Source of the DNA: JAUWOY01 sp034431315
GTDB taxonomy: Bacteria; Chloroflexota; Anaerolineae; VGOG01
DNA length: 64,000 nucleotides
Assembly: GCA_034431315.1 (NCBI GenBank)
Contig: DAOUDK010000073.1
Coordinates: 1-64,000, forward strand
Direction of reading: 5' to 3'
The position numbers were made by a program, and so were the translations under genes. Of the stretch, positions 25,016-33,107 are shown piece after piece. Below the pieces are notes generated by a model that worked only from the letters and a program-made list of their open reading frames with translations, ran no database searches and was not told the DNA's origin. Every line of letters starts with the position of its first letter. Within the stretch, counting starts at the first letter, position 1.

Positions 25016-26389
25016 CTAATTCTGCCAAAGCTTCAGATAGGCCGGGATATCAACGGCTTCGCGCGGGCCAACCAGCACCTCCCAGCCAGACAGCTCGTCC
25101 TCCAGTTCGCCGGAGATGACGGCCACGAAACCGGGGATAACGATCTTGCGGTGAGAGATCTTATCCCCCACGTTGAACTGCTTGACCATCTTGGTTATGA
25201 CCTCGGCGTCGAAGTTGCCCGCCGCCCAGGCGGTGAGCACGCTCATGCCCTCCGAATCACAGACCAACAGCCAGCATGGGATCCCTGAGCTCTCTACCTC
25301 ACCCGCCACGCTGAAGTAAGTCAGCGAGAAGTTGGTGGTGGTCAGGAGAGGCGAATCTGCCGTCGGCTCGCCGAACTCGTAGACTCCCGGCTCCATCTGG
25401 ATGGGCTTCTGGGGATCGGTGTAGATGTTCAGCCGCAAGGTCAGCAGGGAGTACATGGTGGCTGGATCGAAGTGGTCGAGGACGATGAGACCGCCGTACT
25501 TGGCGATGTGCTGGGCGGCGAGGGCCACCTCCTCGGCCTCTGACGCGGCCCCCTCGCCGGGGAAGGTGATGATTGGATAACCCAGCAAACGGAAGTTCTT
25601 CTTCAATGCCAGGCGGCGAAGCTGGGTCAGGTTAACCAAGGTATCCACGGGCTCTCTCGCCCCCGGATCGAGGACGATGTCCTCCACGCCGGCCTGTTTC
25701 ACCTGCTCGACCAGGTTGGCCAGGGCGGTGAGGCGGTGTCCTGAGCTTGTCGAAGGATCGCCCTCCCCACGCACGGCCAGGGGCAGTTTGTGCTTCTTGG
25801 CCAGCTCGGCCATGGCCTGCCAGTTGTCCTGGTCGGCGGCGTAGAGCAGAGGGACCGCCCCCTCAAGCTTAGCCACAGCAGCTTCCAGGGCTGCAGGGTC
25901 ATTGGAGATCAGAACGAGGGGCAGATTCGCTATAGCCTTCAGGGCCTCGACGCGCTCGGCGAACAGCACGGGGTCCCCAGAAGCGTTCTCCACGGCGAAG
26001 CCGCTGACGCTCAACTCCATCCCCACCCGCTCCACAGAGTAGCTGGCCGCTTTTGTAACGACCTCCTCGAACTCCTCCAGCGGTTGGGTGTCTTTGACCC
26101 GCACTAGTAGCCCCGGCTCGTGGTAGAAGGTTTTCTCGTGGCGGAACATCACCGTCTCGTTGCCCACCTCGATCTTTCTGCCATCGCTGGAGATAGTGAT
26201 CAGGCGGATGGGAGGAGCCGCTGCGGCAGCCAGGGACTCTCGCGCCTCGTCAGATACGTAGGGGCAGGCCGCCAGTTCCGCCTGCTTGGCCGCCAGTTTC
26301 ATCGCGAAGGCGAGACAAGTTGGGAAGTTACATTCACGACAATTCGTGCGGGGCAACATCTTATAAATCTGCAATCCGGTGAGAGCCAT
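25016..26389 (-). CDS. acsC: corrinoid/iron-sulfur protein large subunit (ACDS gamma)
   Basis: The large subunit of the corrinoid iron-sulfur protein, which carries the [4Fe-4S] cluster that reduces the cobalamin bound between the two subunits. The N-terminal cluster motif is C17-x2-C20-x4-C25-x16-C42 (PRTNCRECNFPTC). The TIM barrel and C-terminal cobalamin-binding region follow, and the 457-residue length is usual. An octapeptide PSTSSGHR near residue 217 is encoded by a copy of the dispersed 24-bp element, inserted in frame. The ribosome site GAGGAGG is clear. It is separated from acsD by a plus-strand gene of foreign look. Confidence 0.95.
   Translation of the reverse strand: MALTGLQIYKMLPRTNCRECNFPTCLAFAMKLAAKQAELAACPYVSDEARESLAAAAAPPIRLITISSDGRKIEVGNETVMFRHEKTFYHEPGLLVRVKDTQPLEEFEEVVTKAASYSVERVGMELSVSGFAVENASGDPVLFAERVEALKAIANLPLVLISNDPAALEAAVAKLEGAVPLLYAADQDNWQAMAELAKKHKLPLAVRGEGDPSTSSGHRLTALANLVEQVKQAGVEDIVLDPGAREPVDTLVNLTQLRRLALKKNFRLLGYPIITFPGEGAASEAEEVALAAQHIAKYGGLIVLDHFDPATMYSLLTLRLNIYTDPQKPIQMEPGVYEFGEPTADSPLLTTTNFSLTYFSVAGEVESSGIPCWLLVCDSEGMSVLTAWAAGNFDAEVITKMVKQFNVGDKISHRKIVIPGFVAVISGELEDELSGWEVLVGPREAVDIPAYLKLWQN
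25734..25757. repeat. 24-bp element inserted in acsC
   Basis: On the minus strand CCTTCGACAAGCTCAGGA plus six bases encode PSTSSGHR in frame. Confidence 0.75.
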
Positions 26390-26407
26390 TTCTCTAACCT
26401 CCTCTGC

Positions 26408-26436
26408 TTGACATACTAGAAAGTTTGTGCTATATA
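26408..26436 (+). promoter_or_regulatory. promoter of the zinc-ribbon gene
   Basis: TTGACA (26408-26413), a 17-base spacer and TATATA (26431-26436): a near-consensus promoter facing into the Wood-Ljungdahl cluster from acsC's 5' side. Confidence 0.6.
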
Positions 26437-26533
26437 TACAAGAAGTCCGTCAGTTCCTCTGAAAACCACATTTCTGATTTTGCTCACCGGCAGCATTTCG
26501 CGTCACAAGTCGGCGAGGAGAGGAGCAACCACA

Positions 26534-27109
26534 ATGGTCCAAGGGAAAAAAAGAATCAACGATGAGCATTTATCAAACGGCAGTATCATCTTCTGGTCGC
26601 GCCGATTTGCCGAGGATGGCCGCTACTATGTTCCAGTTCGCTGTGGAGACTGTGGCGAGGAGCGTGTCATCAATGCAGTCGGAGCACAACCCGATTTCAC
26701 CGGCCTATGTCCAGACTGTGCTCACTTCCGCAGGCGCAAAGTCAGCCTGACAATTCCTCAAACTCTTCCTAACGGCAGCATCATTTACTGGAACGAGGAG
26801 CACATCGAAGATGGTACCCGGATGGTTCCGGTGCGCTGCGGCGGCCTTTTCTGCGGCGGCAGCATCCGAGTAGTCCCAGTCTATACAACTTACGCAGAAA
26901 ATTTCACGGGTCAGTGTCGCCAATGCGCCCATGCATATGACCGCTCTGGAACTTGGACTGGCGGTAGAAAGAAGTCACGGGCTGGTTACATTCTTGTGAA
27001 ACTTCCTCCCAATCATCCCTTTTTCATCGCCGCCCTCCTACAAGCTCCTACGAGTTCCTACGATAGCGCCTCCTGGGAACTCATTGCTTCTCCATCAGCT
27101 TCTCAATGA
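26534..27109 (+). CDS. double zinc-ribbon protein, probably truncated HNH-type gene
   Basis: A 191-residue product on the strand opposite to its neighbours. Two related modules each start NGSIIFW / NGSIIYW and contain paired Cys (CGDCG...CPDC; CGGLFCGG...CRQC), as in tandem zinc ribbons. The following GYILVKLPPNHPFF resembles the strand that leads into the HNH nuclease domain of phage-type endonucleases as I remember them, but no HNH motif follows. The frame instead ends in unrelated residues and runs 29 bases into the 3' end of acsD. It has its own strong promoter and ribosome site. This is probably a truncated or decaying insertion. Confidence 0.55.
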   Translation: MVQGKKRINDEHLSNGSIIFWSRRFAEDGRYYVPVRCGDCGEERVINAVGAQPDFTGLCPDCAHFRRRKVSLTIPQTLPNGSIIYWNEEHIEDGTRMVPVRCGGLFCGGSIRVVPVYTTYAENFTGQCRQCAHAYDRSGTWTGGRKKSRAGYILVKLPPNHPFFIAALLQAPTSSYDSASWELIASPSASQ

Positions 27110-28052
27110 AACCCTTGACGATCTCCACTGTCTCAGGGTGGCGTATGGTAACGATATCGGCGCCGGTTTGGAGGAGAGTGGTGGCCGTCATTGCCTCCCA
27201 GGTGACTCCTCGCTTGGCCCAGTCGCCCCAGGCCTCCGGCACGCCCTCGCCCGTCCTGGATTCTTTCTGCCGCCAGGACTCCTCGCCCACGAAGCAGATC
27301 ATGGGTTGCTGGGTCATGGCGTCGCCGCTGAGGGCGGCTATGCGCAGCCTCTCCATGACCGAATAGCCGTATTCGATCCCGTAGCCCAAGGCCCCAGTGG
27401 TGGGATCCATCAGGATGCGATCCTGGGGAAGGGCCATGTCGCTGATCAGGATGGTTAGCTGTTTGGACAGGTTCACGTCCATCGGGGTGCTGGAGATGAC
27501 CAGTTGGTCGTGAGCCATCGCGGCCGCGACGATGGTGCGGTAGTTCTTGTCCTCGCACAGGCCCAGCACTATGCGCTCGCTCTGGGCAGCCTCGGCCACG
27601 GCCACCAAAAGCTCGTTGTCCAGCTCGGCCTGGCCGGGCCCGCGCACGATCAAGGGGAGCCCCGTCGCCGCCAGCACTTTTTTGACTGTGGCGGCCGCTT
27701 CTTCGGGAGTGGTCTCGTGGCCCTCGCTATCAGCGCCCCTCAGCTTCAGCATGATGATGTCGGCGCCATATCCCTCCGCTTTCTCGGCCCAGGGTGCTGG
27801 ATCGTTGAGCGCGTCGCCCCAGGCCTCTTTGAGAAGGGGCGACCAGTCTTCGGGATAATGGTCCTGGATTTCGATGGCGATGACGGGCGGGTTGGGCATC
27901 TTGCCCTCGAAGTGCAAGAAAGGAAGGGTGGTCTCACCGCCAACGGTGACCGTCTTGGCTCGTGTCCCCCCTTGCTCGGCGGTAGCGCCCAGGGTGACCT
28001 CTCGCACCGAACCCTTCCATTTCTCCGTGGGTATCTCTACTGTGACAGGCAT
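27081..28052 (-). CDS. acsD: corrinoid/iron-sulfur protein small subunit (ACDS delta)
   Basis: The 323-residue TIM-barrel subunit that pairs with AcsC to hold the corrinoid. It receives a methyl from AcsE and passes it to acetyl-CoA synthase. The sequence runs from MPVTVEIPTEKWKGSVREV through IAIEIQDHYPEDW, IIMLKLRGADSEGHETTPEE, ILMDPTTGALGYGIEYGYS and FVGEESWRQKES, all as expected for the family, at normal length. It is downstream of acsB on the same strand, with a low-complexity tract of about 115 bases between them. Confidence 0.95.
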   Translation of the reverse strand: MPVTVEIPTEKWKGSVREVTLGATAEQGGTRAKTVTVGGETTLPFLHFEGKMPNPPVIAIEIQDHYPEDWSPLLKEAWGDALNDPAPWAEKAEGYGADIIMLKLRGADSEGHETTPEEAAATVKKVLAATGLPLIVRGPGQAELDNELLVAVAEAAQSERIVLGLCEDKNYRTIVAAAMAHDQLVISSTPMDVNLSKQLTILISDMALPQDRILMDPTTGALGYGIEYGYSVMERLRIAALSGDAMTQQPMICFVGEESWRQKESRTGEGVPEAWGDWAKRGVTWEAMTATTLLQTGADIVTIRHPETVEIVKGFIEKLMEKQ

Positions 28053-28074
28053 CCTCGTTATATCCTCCTTTGCC

Positions 28075-28165
28075 GGAAGTTGGAAGTTGGAAGTTGGAAG
28101 TTGGATGTTGGATTGTCAGACTGTCCAACCTCTAATCTCCAATCTCTAATTTCTAATTTCTAATT
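28075..28165. repeat. 7-bp-period tract between acsB and acsD
   Basis: Four units of about GGAAGTT/TTGGAAG, then TTGGATTGTCAGACTGTCCAA, then TCTAATCTCCAATCTCTAAT units. It is the longest of these tracts and shows the two-part layout most clearly. Confidence 0.65.
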
Positions 28166-28167
28166 CC

Positions 28168-30447
28168 CTAGAACAACGGCGGCATGGTCAAAGCTGGATG
28201 TCCCTTCTCCTCCAGGAAGGGCAGAAGCTCCTCCACGGTGGTAGCCACTCGCTCGTCGGCGATCTTATCTACCAGGTCAGGATCGCCCTCTCGTTCGGCA
28301 GCAGCCTTCAACTCCTCGGACATGGATTCTTTAAGGAAGCTGGACATCCAGACGATCCGTTTGAGCCCCCCATCGGCGCGGACGAACTTGTTGCTAACGA
28401 CGAAGAACTTCCCGTGCCCCATCACCCCAGGGGTTTGAATGCCGCCCCCGCACATGCCAGCCAGGGTGGAGAAAGTCATCCCCGCCGGGGTCATGCTTGG
28501 GTCCTCGCGGGAGACGATCATGAAGCCATTGGCCTCTGGGATGATCATCATGATGCACTCAAAGCATCCGCAAGCTGTCATCGGGTTCTCTATGGCAGAA
28601 TACATCGCTACTTCTTCCACCGACCCATGGGAACCTACTTTTGCATAGTCGTTGATTCCCTCGAAATAGCCCTTGAAAGGATCTATGGCCGCGCCTTTTA
28701 GAATGGGCTGGTTTGGCCCGGTGGGGTTGATCCGGTAGGAAGCCTTGCAGTCCAGCCAGTTGTAAGCGCCGCAAAGCCCCAGTCGCTCTGGGCTGACCAC
28801 GCAGACGTGATCGGGGGCGAAGCTCTGGCAAAGAGTGCAGCTATAGAAAGTATCCACGCTCTCGTCAGTCATCTCGGCCAGTCGCTTGTTACGGAAGTCG
28901 TAGGCCGCGCGGGCCTTCTCCAGCCACTGAGCATACAGCTCAGGATCGGTGACGATGGTGACCTGTACTTTGTCCACAATGGCTCCGAAATCAGCCTGGA
29001 AACGGGCGTGGAGGATCTCGCCGAAGTGCTTCAGAGTGAACCCCTTCTCGGCGGCAGTCTTGCTGAGACGGATCCAGGCGATGTCGCGCTGGCCGATGTG
29101 CTGGATGCCCGACGCACCGTTGACGAAGTAGTGAATCTGCCGCTCCAGCACAGGCTCGAAGTCATCCTGCATCTTCCGCCCAGCCACCTCGACGATGATC
29201 CCCAGGTCCATGTAGCCACCCTCTTCGATGTCCTCGAAGCCGGGGCCGACGACCTCGATCTTGCCGTCCTCCACCTCGTCCATGGGGTTCATCTTCAGAT
29301 ACTCGAAGGCGCGGGAATACTTGCCGCCGAACTCAACCCTCATGTCGGCCCGGCGTACCCGCTCCCCCTCGAAAGCGCTGCCATAAGGCACAGGGATGGG
29401 CACCTCGGTGATCTTCAACTTGATACCGCGCACCTCGATGCAGCGCTGCACCAGTCGCTTGGCCTTCTCGGCATCCGTCTCCCCCTCAATGTCGTCGAAG
29501 GGCATGGAGATGACGTGTTCGTACCGGGTGACGCCGGTGGGCAGTATTTGGGGGATGACGGTGTCGGCGATGACGGGGAAGCCGTAGTTGAGGGCGCCCG
29601 CGGCAGTGGCGTATTTCAGATCATCCACCTCACCCAGAGCCAGCGCGAAGGCAAAGCAACGGAACTTGTTGTAGAGCAAGATATCTCGCGCCTGACCACC
29701 TTTCATGCCCCCAAAGGTCAAGGCCGCACGGGTGGCGAAGCCCAGGGCATAGATAGTGGAGATGGTATCGGTGCCGAAGGGTACGATGTAGGTATCGTAG
29801 CCCATTTCGACACCCTCTTCCATCAACTGATGAATGATGCTCCGTCCGTCGACGTTGCCAGAGAGGAAAATGAGGATGTTACGCTGCTGTAGTTCGCGGA
29901 TGATCTGCACGGCTGCCTCGTTGCTCTTGGCGGCACCGATGATGGCAGCGAAGCCAGGCATCCGCCCGTCCACCAGTTGGATGCCCCAGGAGCGCAGTTG
30001 GATGTCATCAATGGGGCCATTGACGTAGCCGCCTGCCTCCTCCCCCCCCGCGTCGGGGCTGGTGAAGCTGGTGCCAGTGAGCTGCAAGCCAGGCATTGGC
30101 TCTGGCTGCTGGCCGTAGGCGAAACGGATGCCCTCGATGGCCTCCTCTGCAAAGAGCGTGGCCACCCCGCAGTCGAGGGTTTCACCCAGATAGGGCAGCC
30201 AAACGCTACCCTCAGGCTGAGGGTGCAGCAGCATCCTGGCCCGCTCAATGACGGGAGGGAGATCGCCGATCTTGCTCACCTCCAGGCCAGTGAAGCCCAG
30301 GATAACGGGGAGGTAGTACGCGGTGTTCGGGAATTGAATCGGCGCGTCAGGCCCTAGTTCTTTCAGGGCCTTCTGCAGCAGATCGTCGGCCTCTTTGACG
30401 ATACGGTTAGCGCCGCGGATGGCGGCGGTGGCGATATATTTGGACAT
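28168..30447 (-). CDS. acsB: acetyl-CoA synthase (CODH/ACS beta)
   Basis: Joins CO, the methyl group from the corrinoid protein and CoA to acetyl-CoA on its nickel-iron-sulfur A-cluster. At 759 residues it is the full-length bacterial form, with the N-terminal domain that contacts CODH. The A-cluster cysteines are visible in YSCTLCQSFAPDHVC, CGAYNWLDC and ACGCFEC in the C-terminal third. GVMGHGKFFVVSNKFVRADGG follows near the end. It lies directly downstream of cooS, with which it forms the bifunctional complex. Confidence 0.97.
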   Translation of the reverse strand: MSKYIATAAIRGANRIVKEADDLLQKALKELGPDAPIQFPNTAYYLPVILGFTGLEVSKIGDLPPVIERARMLLHPQPEGSVWLPYLGETLDCGVATLFAEEAIEGIRFAYGQQPEPMPGLQLTGTSFTSPDAGGEEAGGYVNGPIDDIQLRSWGIQLVDGRMPGFAAIIGAAKSNEAAVQIIRELQQRNILIFLSGNVDGRSIIHQLMEEGVEMGYDTYIVPFGTDTISTIYALGFATRAALTFGGMKGGQARDILLYNKFRCFAFALALGEVDDLKYATAAGALNYGFPVIADTVIPQILPTGVTRYEHVISMPFDDIEGETDAEKAKRLVQRCIEVRGIKLKITEVPIPVPYGSAFEGERVRRADMRVEFGGKYSRAFEYLKMNPMDEVEDGKIEVVGPGFEDIEEGGYMDLGIIVEVAGRKMQDDFEPVLERQIHYFVNGASGIQHIGQRDIAWIRLSKTAAEKGFTLKHFGEILHARFQADFGAIVDKVQVTIVTDPELYAQWLEKARAAYDFRNKRLAEMTDESVDTFYSCTLCQSFAPDHVCVVSPERLGLCGAYNWLDCKASYRINPTGPNQPILKGAAIDPFKGYFEGINDYAKVGSHGSVEEVAMYSAIENPMTACGCFECIMMIIPEANGFMIVSREDPSMTPAGMTFSTLAGMCGGGIQTPGVMGHGKFFVVSNKFVRADGGLKRIVWMSSFLKESMSEELKAAAEREGDPDLVDKIADERVATTVEELLPFLEEKGHPALTMPPLF

Positions 30448-30479
30448 GGGACACTTTCCTCCTTAAAAATCTACGCATT

Positions 30480-30556
30480 GCTTGTAGGCTGGTAAATTGG
30501 CAGATTGGTCCCAATGTACCAATCTACCAGTTTCCCAGTTTCCCAATTTGCCGTCA
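30480..30556. repeat. low-complexity tract between cooS and acsB
   Basis: AATTGGCAGATTGGTCCCAA, then ACCAATCTACCAGTTTCCCA units of about 8 bases, with both strands represented so that a loose hairpin can form. Confidence 0.5.
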
Positions 30557-30557
30557 G

Positions 30558-32549
30558 TTAACGCACCACAGAGGGGATCTTGGCGCTGTAAAGGCTCACT
30601 TCCTCGCCCCTCTCCATAGCCTCTATGAACTGAAGCATCAGCCTGTCGCCGCTCTGGCCGAAGCGGGTGGGGTCGTACTCCACCAGGCCCAAGGCCGCTC
30701 GCTTCTTGTCAATGTGCTCCAGGGCCTTCCTGACGGCCTCGTCGGGATCGGGGATGAACTCCAGCTTGCCGCCGACCCGCTCCTCCCAGTCCCCGCTGAT
30801 GAAGCGATCCACCACGGGGCTGTTGGCCACTGGCGATTCGCTGCAGAAGATGGTGTACACGCCGGAGCCGACGAAGTAGCAGCCGATGGAGATGGCCTTC
30901 TCGCTCATCCACTCCGGGGCGAATCCCACCACCGGGATGTCGGAGATGTCCTCGCCCAGCCCGCCTTCGGTAGCCATCTGGCTGAGGGTGGTGAGGATGC
31001 GGGTGTTGTCCACGCAACTGCCAACGTGCAGCACTGGCGGGATGCCCACCGTCTCGCAGATTTCGCGCAGTCCAGGGCCAGCGTACTGGGCCGCCTCTGG
31101 CGACAGAAGCCCATACTTGGCGCAGGCGATGGCTCCGCAACCGGTCATCACCACCAGCACGTCGTTCTCGATCAGCTTGCGCGTGATGTACTCGTGAGAG
31201 TAGTCATGGCAGGTGCGGGGATTGTTGCAGCCCACCACTCCCGCCACCCCCCGCAGCCTCCCCTGCACCACGGCGTCGTTCAGCGGGCGGAAGGAGCCAC
31301 GATAGAAACCGCCCAAAGCGTAGTTGATATACTCGTGGGAGAAGCCGGCTATCAACTGGCTGACCTCCTTCGGGATGCGCGTCTCCTTACGGTTGGGGAA
31401 GTTATCAATCCCCATCTTGACAATCTGTTTGGCGATCTCCAGGGCGCGATGCTCGTCGAACTCGATGTGAGTGGCCCCTTCGATGCGCGCCTTGGGAGAA
31501 GTGGTGACCAGGGTGGTGTGGAACTGGTCAGCCAGGGGAGCCAGGGCCTGCATGATGCACTGGATGTCAACCACCATAAGCTCAATGGCGCCGGTCATAA
31601 TGGCCAGCTCCTGGCTCAGGAAGTTGCCGACGGTGGGCACTCCCTGGCGCATCAGCGTCTCGTTGGCCGTGCAGCAGATGCCCGCCAGGGTGATGCCCTT
31701 GGCCCCTTTGCTCTTGGCGTATTCGATCATCTCCGGATCGTTCACCGCCACCAGAATCAACTCCGAAAGAGTCGGCTCGTGGCCGTGGACGACGATGTTC
31801 ACCTCATCCTCGCTCAGGGCCCCCATGTTGGCCTGAGCCACCAGAGGGACAGGGGAGCCAAACAGAATATCGGTGATGTCGGTGGACAGCATCGAACCGC
31901 CCCAGCCATCGGCCAGGGCATTTCGTAGCCCAGCCATCAGGATGTTGTCGTAGTCCTGGTCATTCCCCACGTGGGTGCGGTGCATGATGTCCACCACTTC
32001 CCGATCTATCCCCCGGGGGGCGATGTCAAGCTTGCGCCAAATCTCCTGCCGCTTCTTCGGGGCGCGTTGGAGGTAGACCAACTCCCCCGTCTGCCGGCCG
32101 AATTCGGCCAGGGCCTTCTCCGCTACTTCCTGGGCGATTTCCAGGGTCTCCCGGCCTTGAGTAGCTACCCCCAGCAGCCCCGCCACCTCCAGGAGCTTGT
32201 TCACATCGCGGATCTCGTAATCCGGGGACTCGCCCTCGGCGGCGGCCAGGAGCGTCAGGGCCATGCCGCGGCCATGGTCGGAGTGGGCAGCGGCGCCGGC
32301 GGCTATCATGCGAGCAAAGTTGCGGGCGGCGACCGTCTCCTTAGTAGCCCCACAGATCCCCGTTTGGCCCTCCTTCACCAGGCGGCAGGGGCCCATGGAG
32401 CAGTTACTGCAGCAAGCCCCCTTGCTTCCGATGGGGCACGGCTTCATTGCTGCGGCGCGAGAGAAGGCAGTGGAAATGCCCTCGGCCTCGGCAAACTCCA
32501 ACATGGTCTTGATGGTTGGATCTATGGTCTTATTATTGGTCATTATCAA
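30558..32549 (-). CDS. cooS: anaerobic carbon monoxide dehydrogenase, catalytic subunit
   Basis: The Ni-Fe-S enzyme that interconverts CO2 and CO, supplying CO to acetyl-CoA synthase. The N-terminal cluster region reads PCPIGSKGACCSNCSMGPC. Further cluster ligands lie in GITLAGICCTANE, GVVGCNNPRTCHDYSHEY, MTGCGAIACAKYG and HVGSCVDNTR. At 663 residues it is normal for the AcsA/CooS family. The gene order cooS-acsB marks it as the partner in a bacterial CODH/ACS complex. No CooC-type nickel ATPase gene is nearby, so nickel insertion must be encoded elsewhere. Confidence 0.97.
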   Translation of the reverse strand: MIMTNNKTIDPTIKTMLEFAEAEGISTAFSRAAAMKPCPIGSKGACCSNCSMGPCRLVKEGQTGICGATKETVAARNFARMIAAGAAAHSDHGRGMALTLLAAAEGESPDYEIRDVNKLLEVAGLLGVATQGRETLEIAQEVAEKALAEFGRQTGELVYLQRAPKKRQEIWRKLDIAPRGIDREVVDIMHRTHVGNDQDYDNILMAGLRNALADGWGGSMLSTDITDILFGSPVPLVAQANMGALSEDEVNIVVHGHEPTLSELILVAVNDPEMIEYAKSKGAKGITLAGICCTANETLMRQGVPTVGNFLSQELAIMTGAIELMVVDIQCIMQALAPLADQFHTTLVTTSPKARIEGATHIEFDEHRALEIAKQIVKMGIDNFPNRKETRIPKEVSQLIAGFSHEYINYALGGFYRGSFRPLNDAVVQGRLRGVAGVVGCNNPRTCHDYSHEYITRKLIENDVLVVMTGCGAIACAKYGLLSPEAAQYAGPGLREICETVGIPPVLHVGSCVDNTRILTTLSQMATEGGLGEDISDIPVVGFAPEWMSEKAISIGCYFVGSGVYTIFCSESPVANSPVVDRFISGDWEERVGGKLEFIPDPDEAVRKALEHIDKKRAALGLVEYDPTRFGQSGDRLMLQFIEAMERGEEVSLYSAKIPSVVR

Positions 32550-32569
32550 ACTCCTCCATTTCGAAAGCT

Positions 32570-32629
32570 ATAAACTAGAAACCAGAATCCAACTTCCAAT
32601 TTCCAATTTCCAACTTCTAACTTCCAGTA
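32570..32629. repeat. low-complexity tract between HMA-like gene and cooS
   Basis: CCAACTTCCAATTTCCAATT and CCAACTTCTAACTTCCAG units of about 7 bases. Confidence 0.55.
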
Positions 32630-32962
32630 CTAATATTTGCGGAAGTCTCCGGACATTTTCAGGTCGAGTACGTTGGTCTCGGTTACCCGCCCTATCGTCT
32701 TGAACCAGGCGGAATCGTCCTCCTTGCCCTCAGGCGGGCTGGGGATTTCCCAGTCCTCTCCTGGCCCATAGCCGGCTGCTCGAAGGGCCTCTTCTATCGC
32801 GCTCGGCTCCAGACGGGTCGAGTCGTAGCCAACGACGACGCGCTTGAACGCGCTGCTGGCCATGACCTCCTCCACGCCATCCAAGGGCAGCAAAGCCTCG
32901 CGTACAGCCTTGACGTGATGATCGGCGTACATCTTCGGTACGTGCAACACTGTCTTTTCCAC
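32630..32962 (-). CDS. HMA-fold-like small protein of the CODH operon
   Basis: A 110-residue product starting at GTG 32962 behind AAAGGAGG. Residues 1-70 have the beta-alpha-beta pattern of heavy-metal-associated (HMA) domains: KTVLHVPKMYADHHVKAVR, LLPLDGVEEVMASSAFKRVV, VGYDSTRLEPSAIEEALRAA, GYGPG. The CxxC metal motif is replaced by MYADHH, whose two His and Met could still bind a metal. A C-terminal tail of 40 residues is specific. Its position between fhs and cooS suggests a role with nickel or with CODH assembly; this is inference. Confidence 0.7.
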   Translation of the reverse strand: MEKTVLHVPKMYADHHVKAVREALLPLDGVEEVMASSAFKRVVVGYDSTRLEPSAIEEALRAAGYGPGEDWEIPSPPEGKEDDSAWFKTIGRVTETNVLDLKMSGDFRKY

Positions 32963-32974
32963 GTTTGCGTTTCC

Positions 32975-33045
32975 TCCTTTGCTGGAAGTTGGACGTTGGA
33001 TCGTCACCTTCCAACCTCTAATCTCCAACCTCCAATCTCTAAAAT
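32975..33045. repeat. 7-bp-period tract between fhs and HMA-like gene
   Basis: GGAAGTTGGACGTTGGATCG, then TTCCAACCTCTAATCTCCAA and CCTCCAATCTCTAA; same two-part layout as at 28075-28165. Confidence 0.6.
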
Positions 33046-33107
33046 GTTCAATTAGGCGGGGAGAGCGCCATTGCTCCCCCCGCCTCGATAGCACGGGGTC
33101 TAAGACT

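Noticed and set aside
28807..31928. Plus-strand open frames of 361 and 404 codons opposite acsB and cooS
   Set aside because: They are antisense to highly conserved enzymes and show no family features; GC-rich codon use opens such frames.
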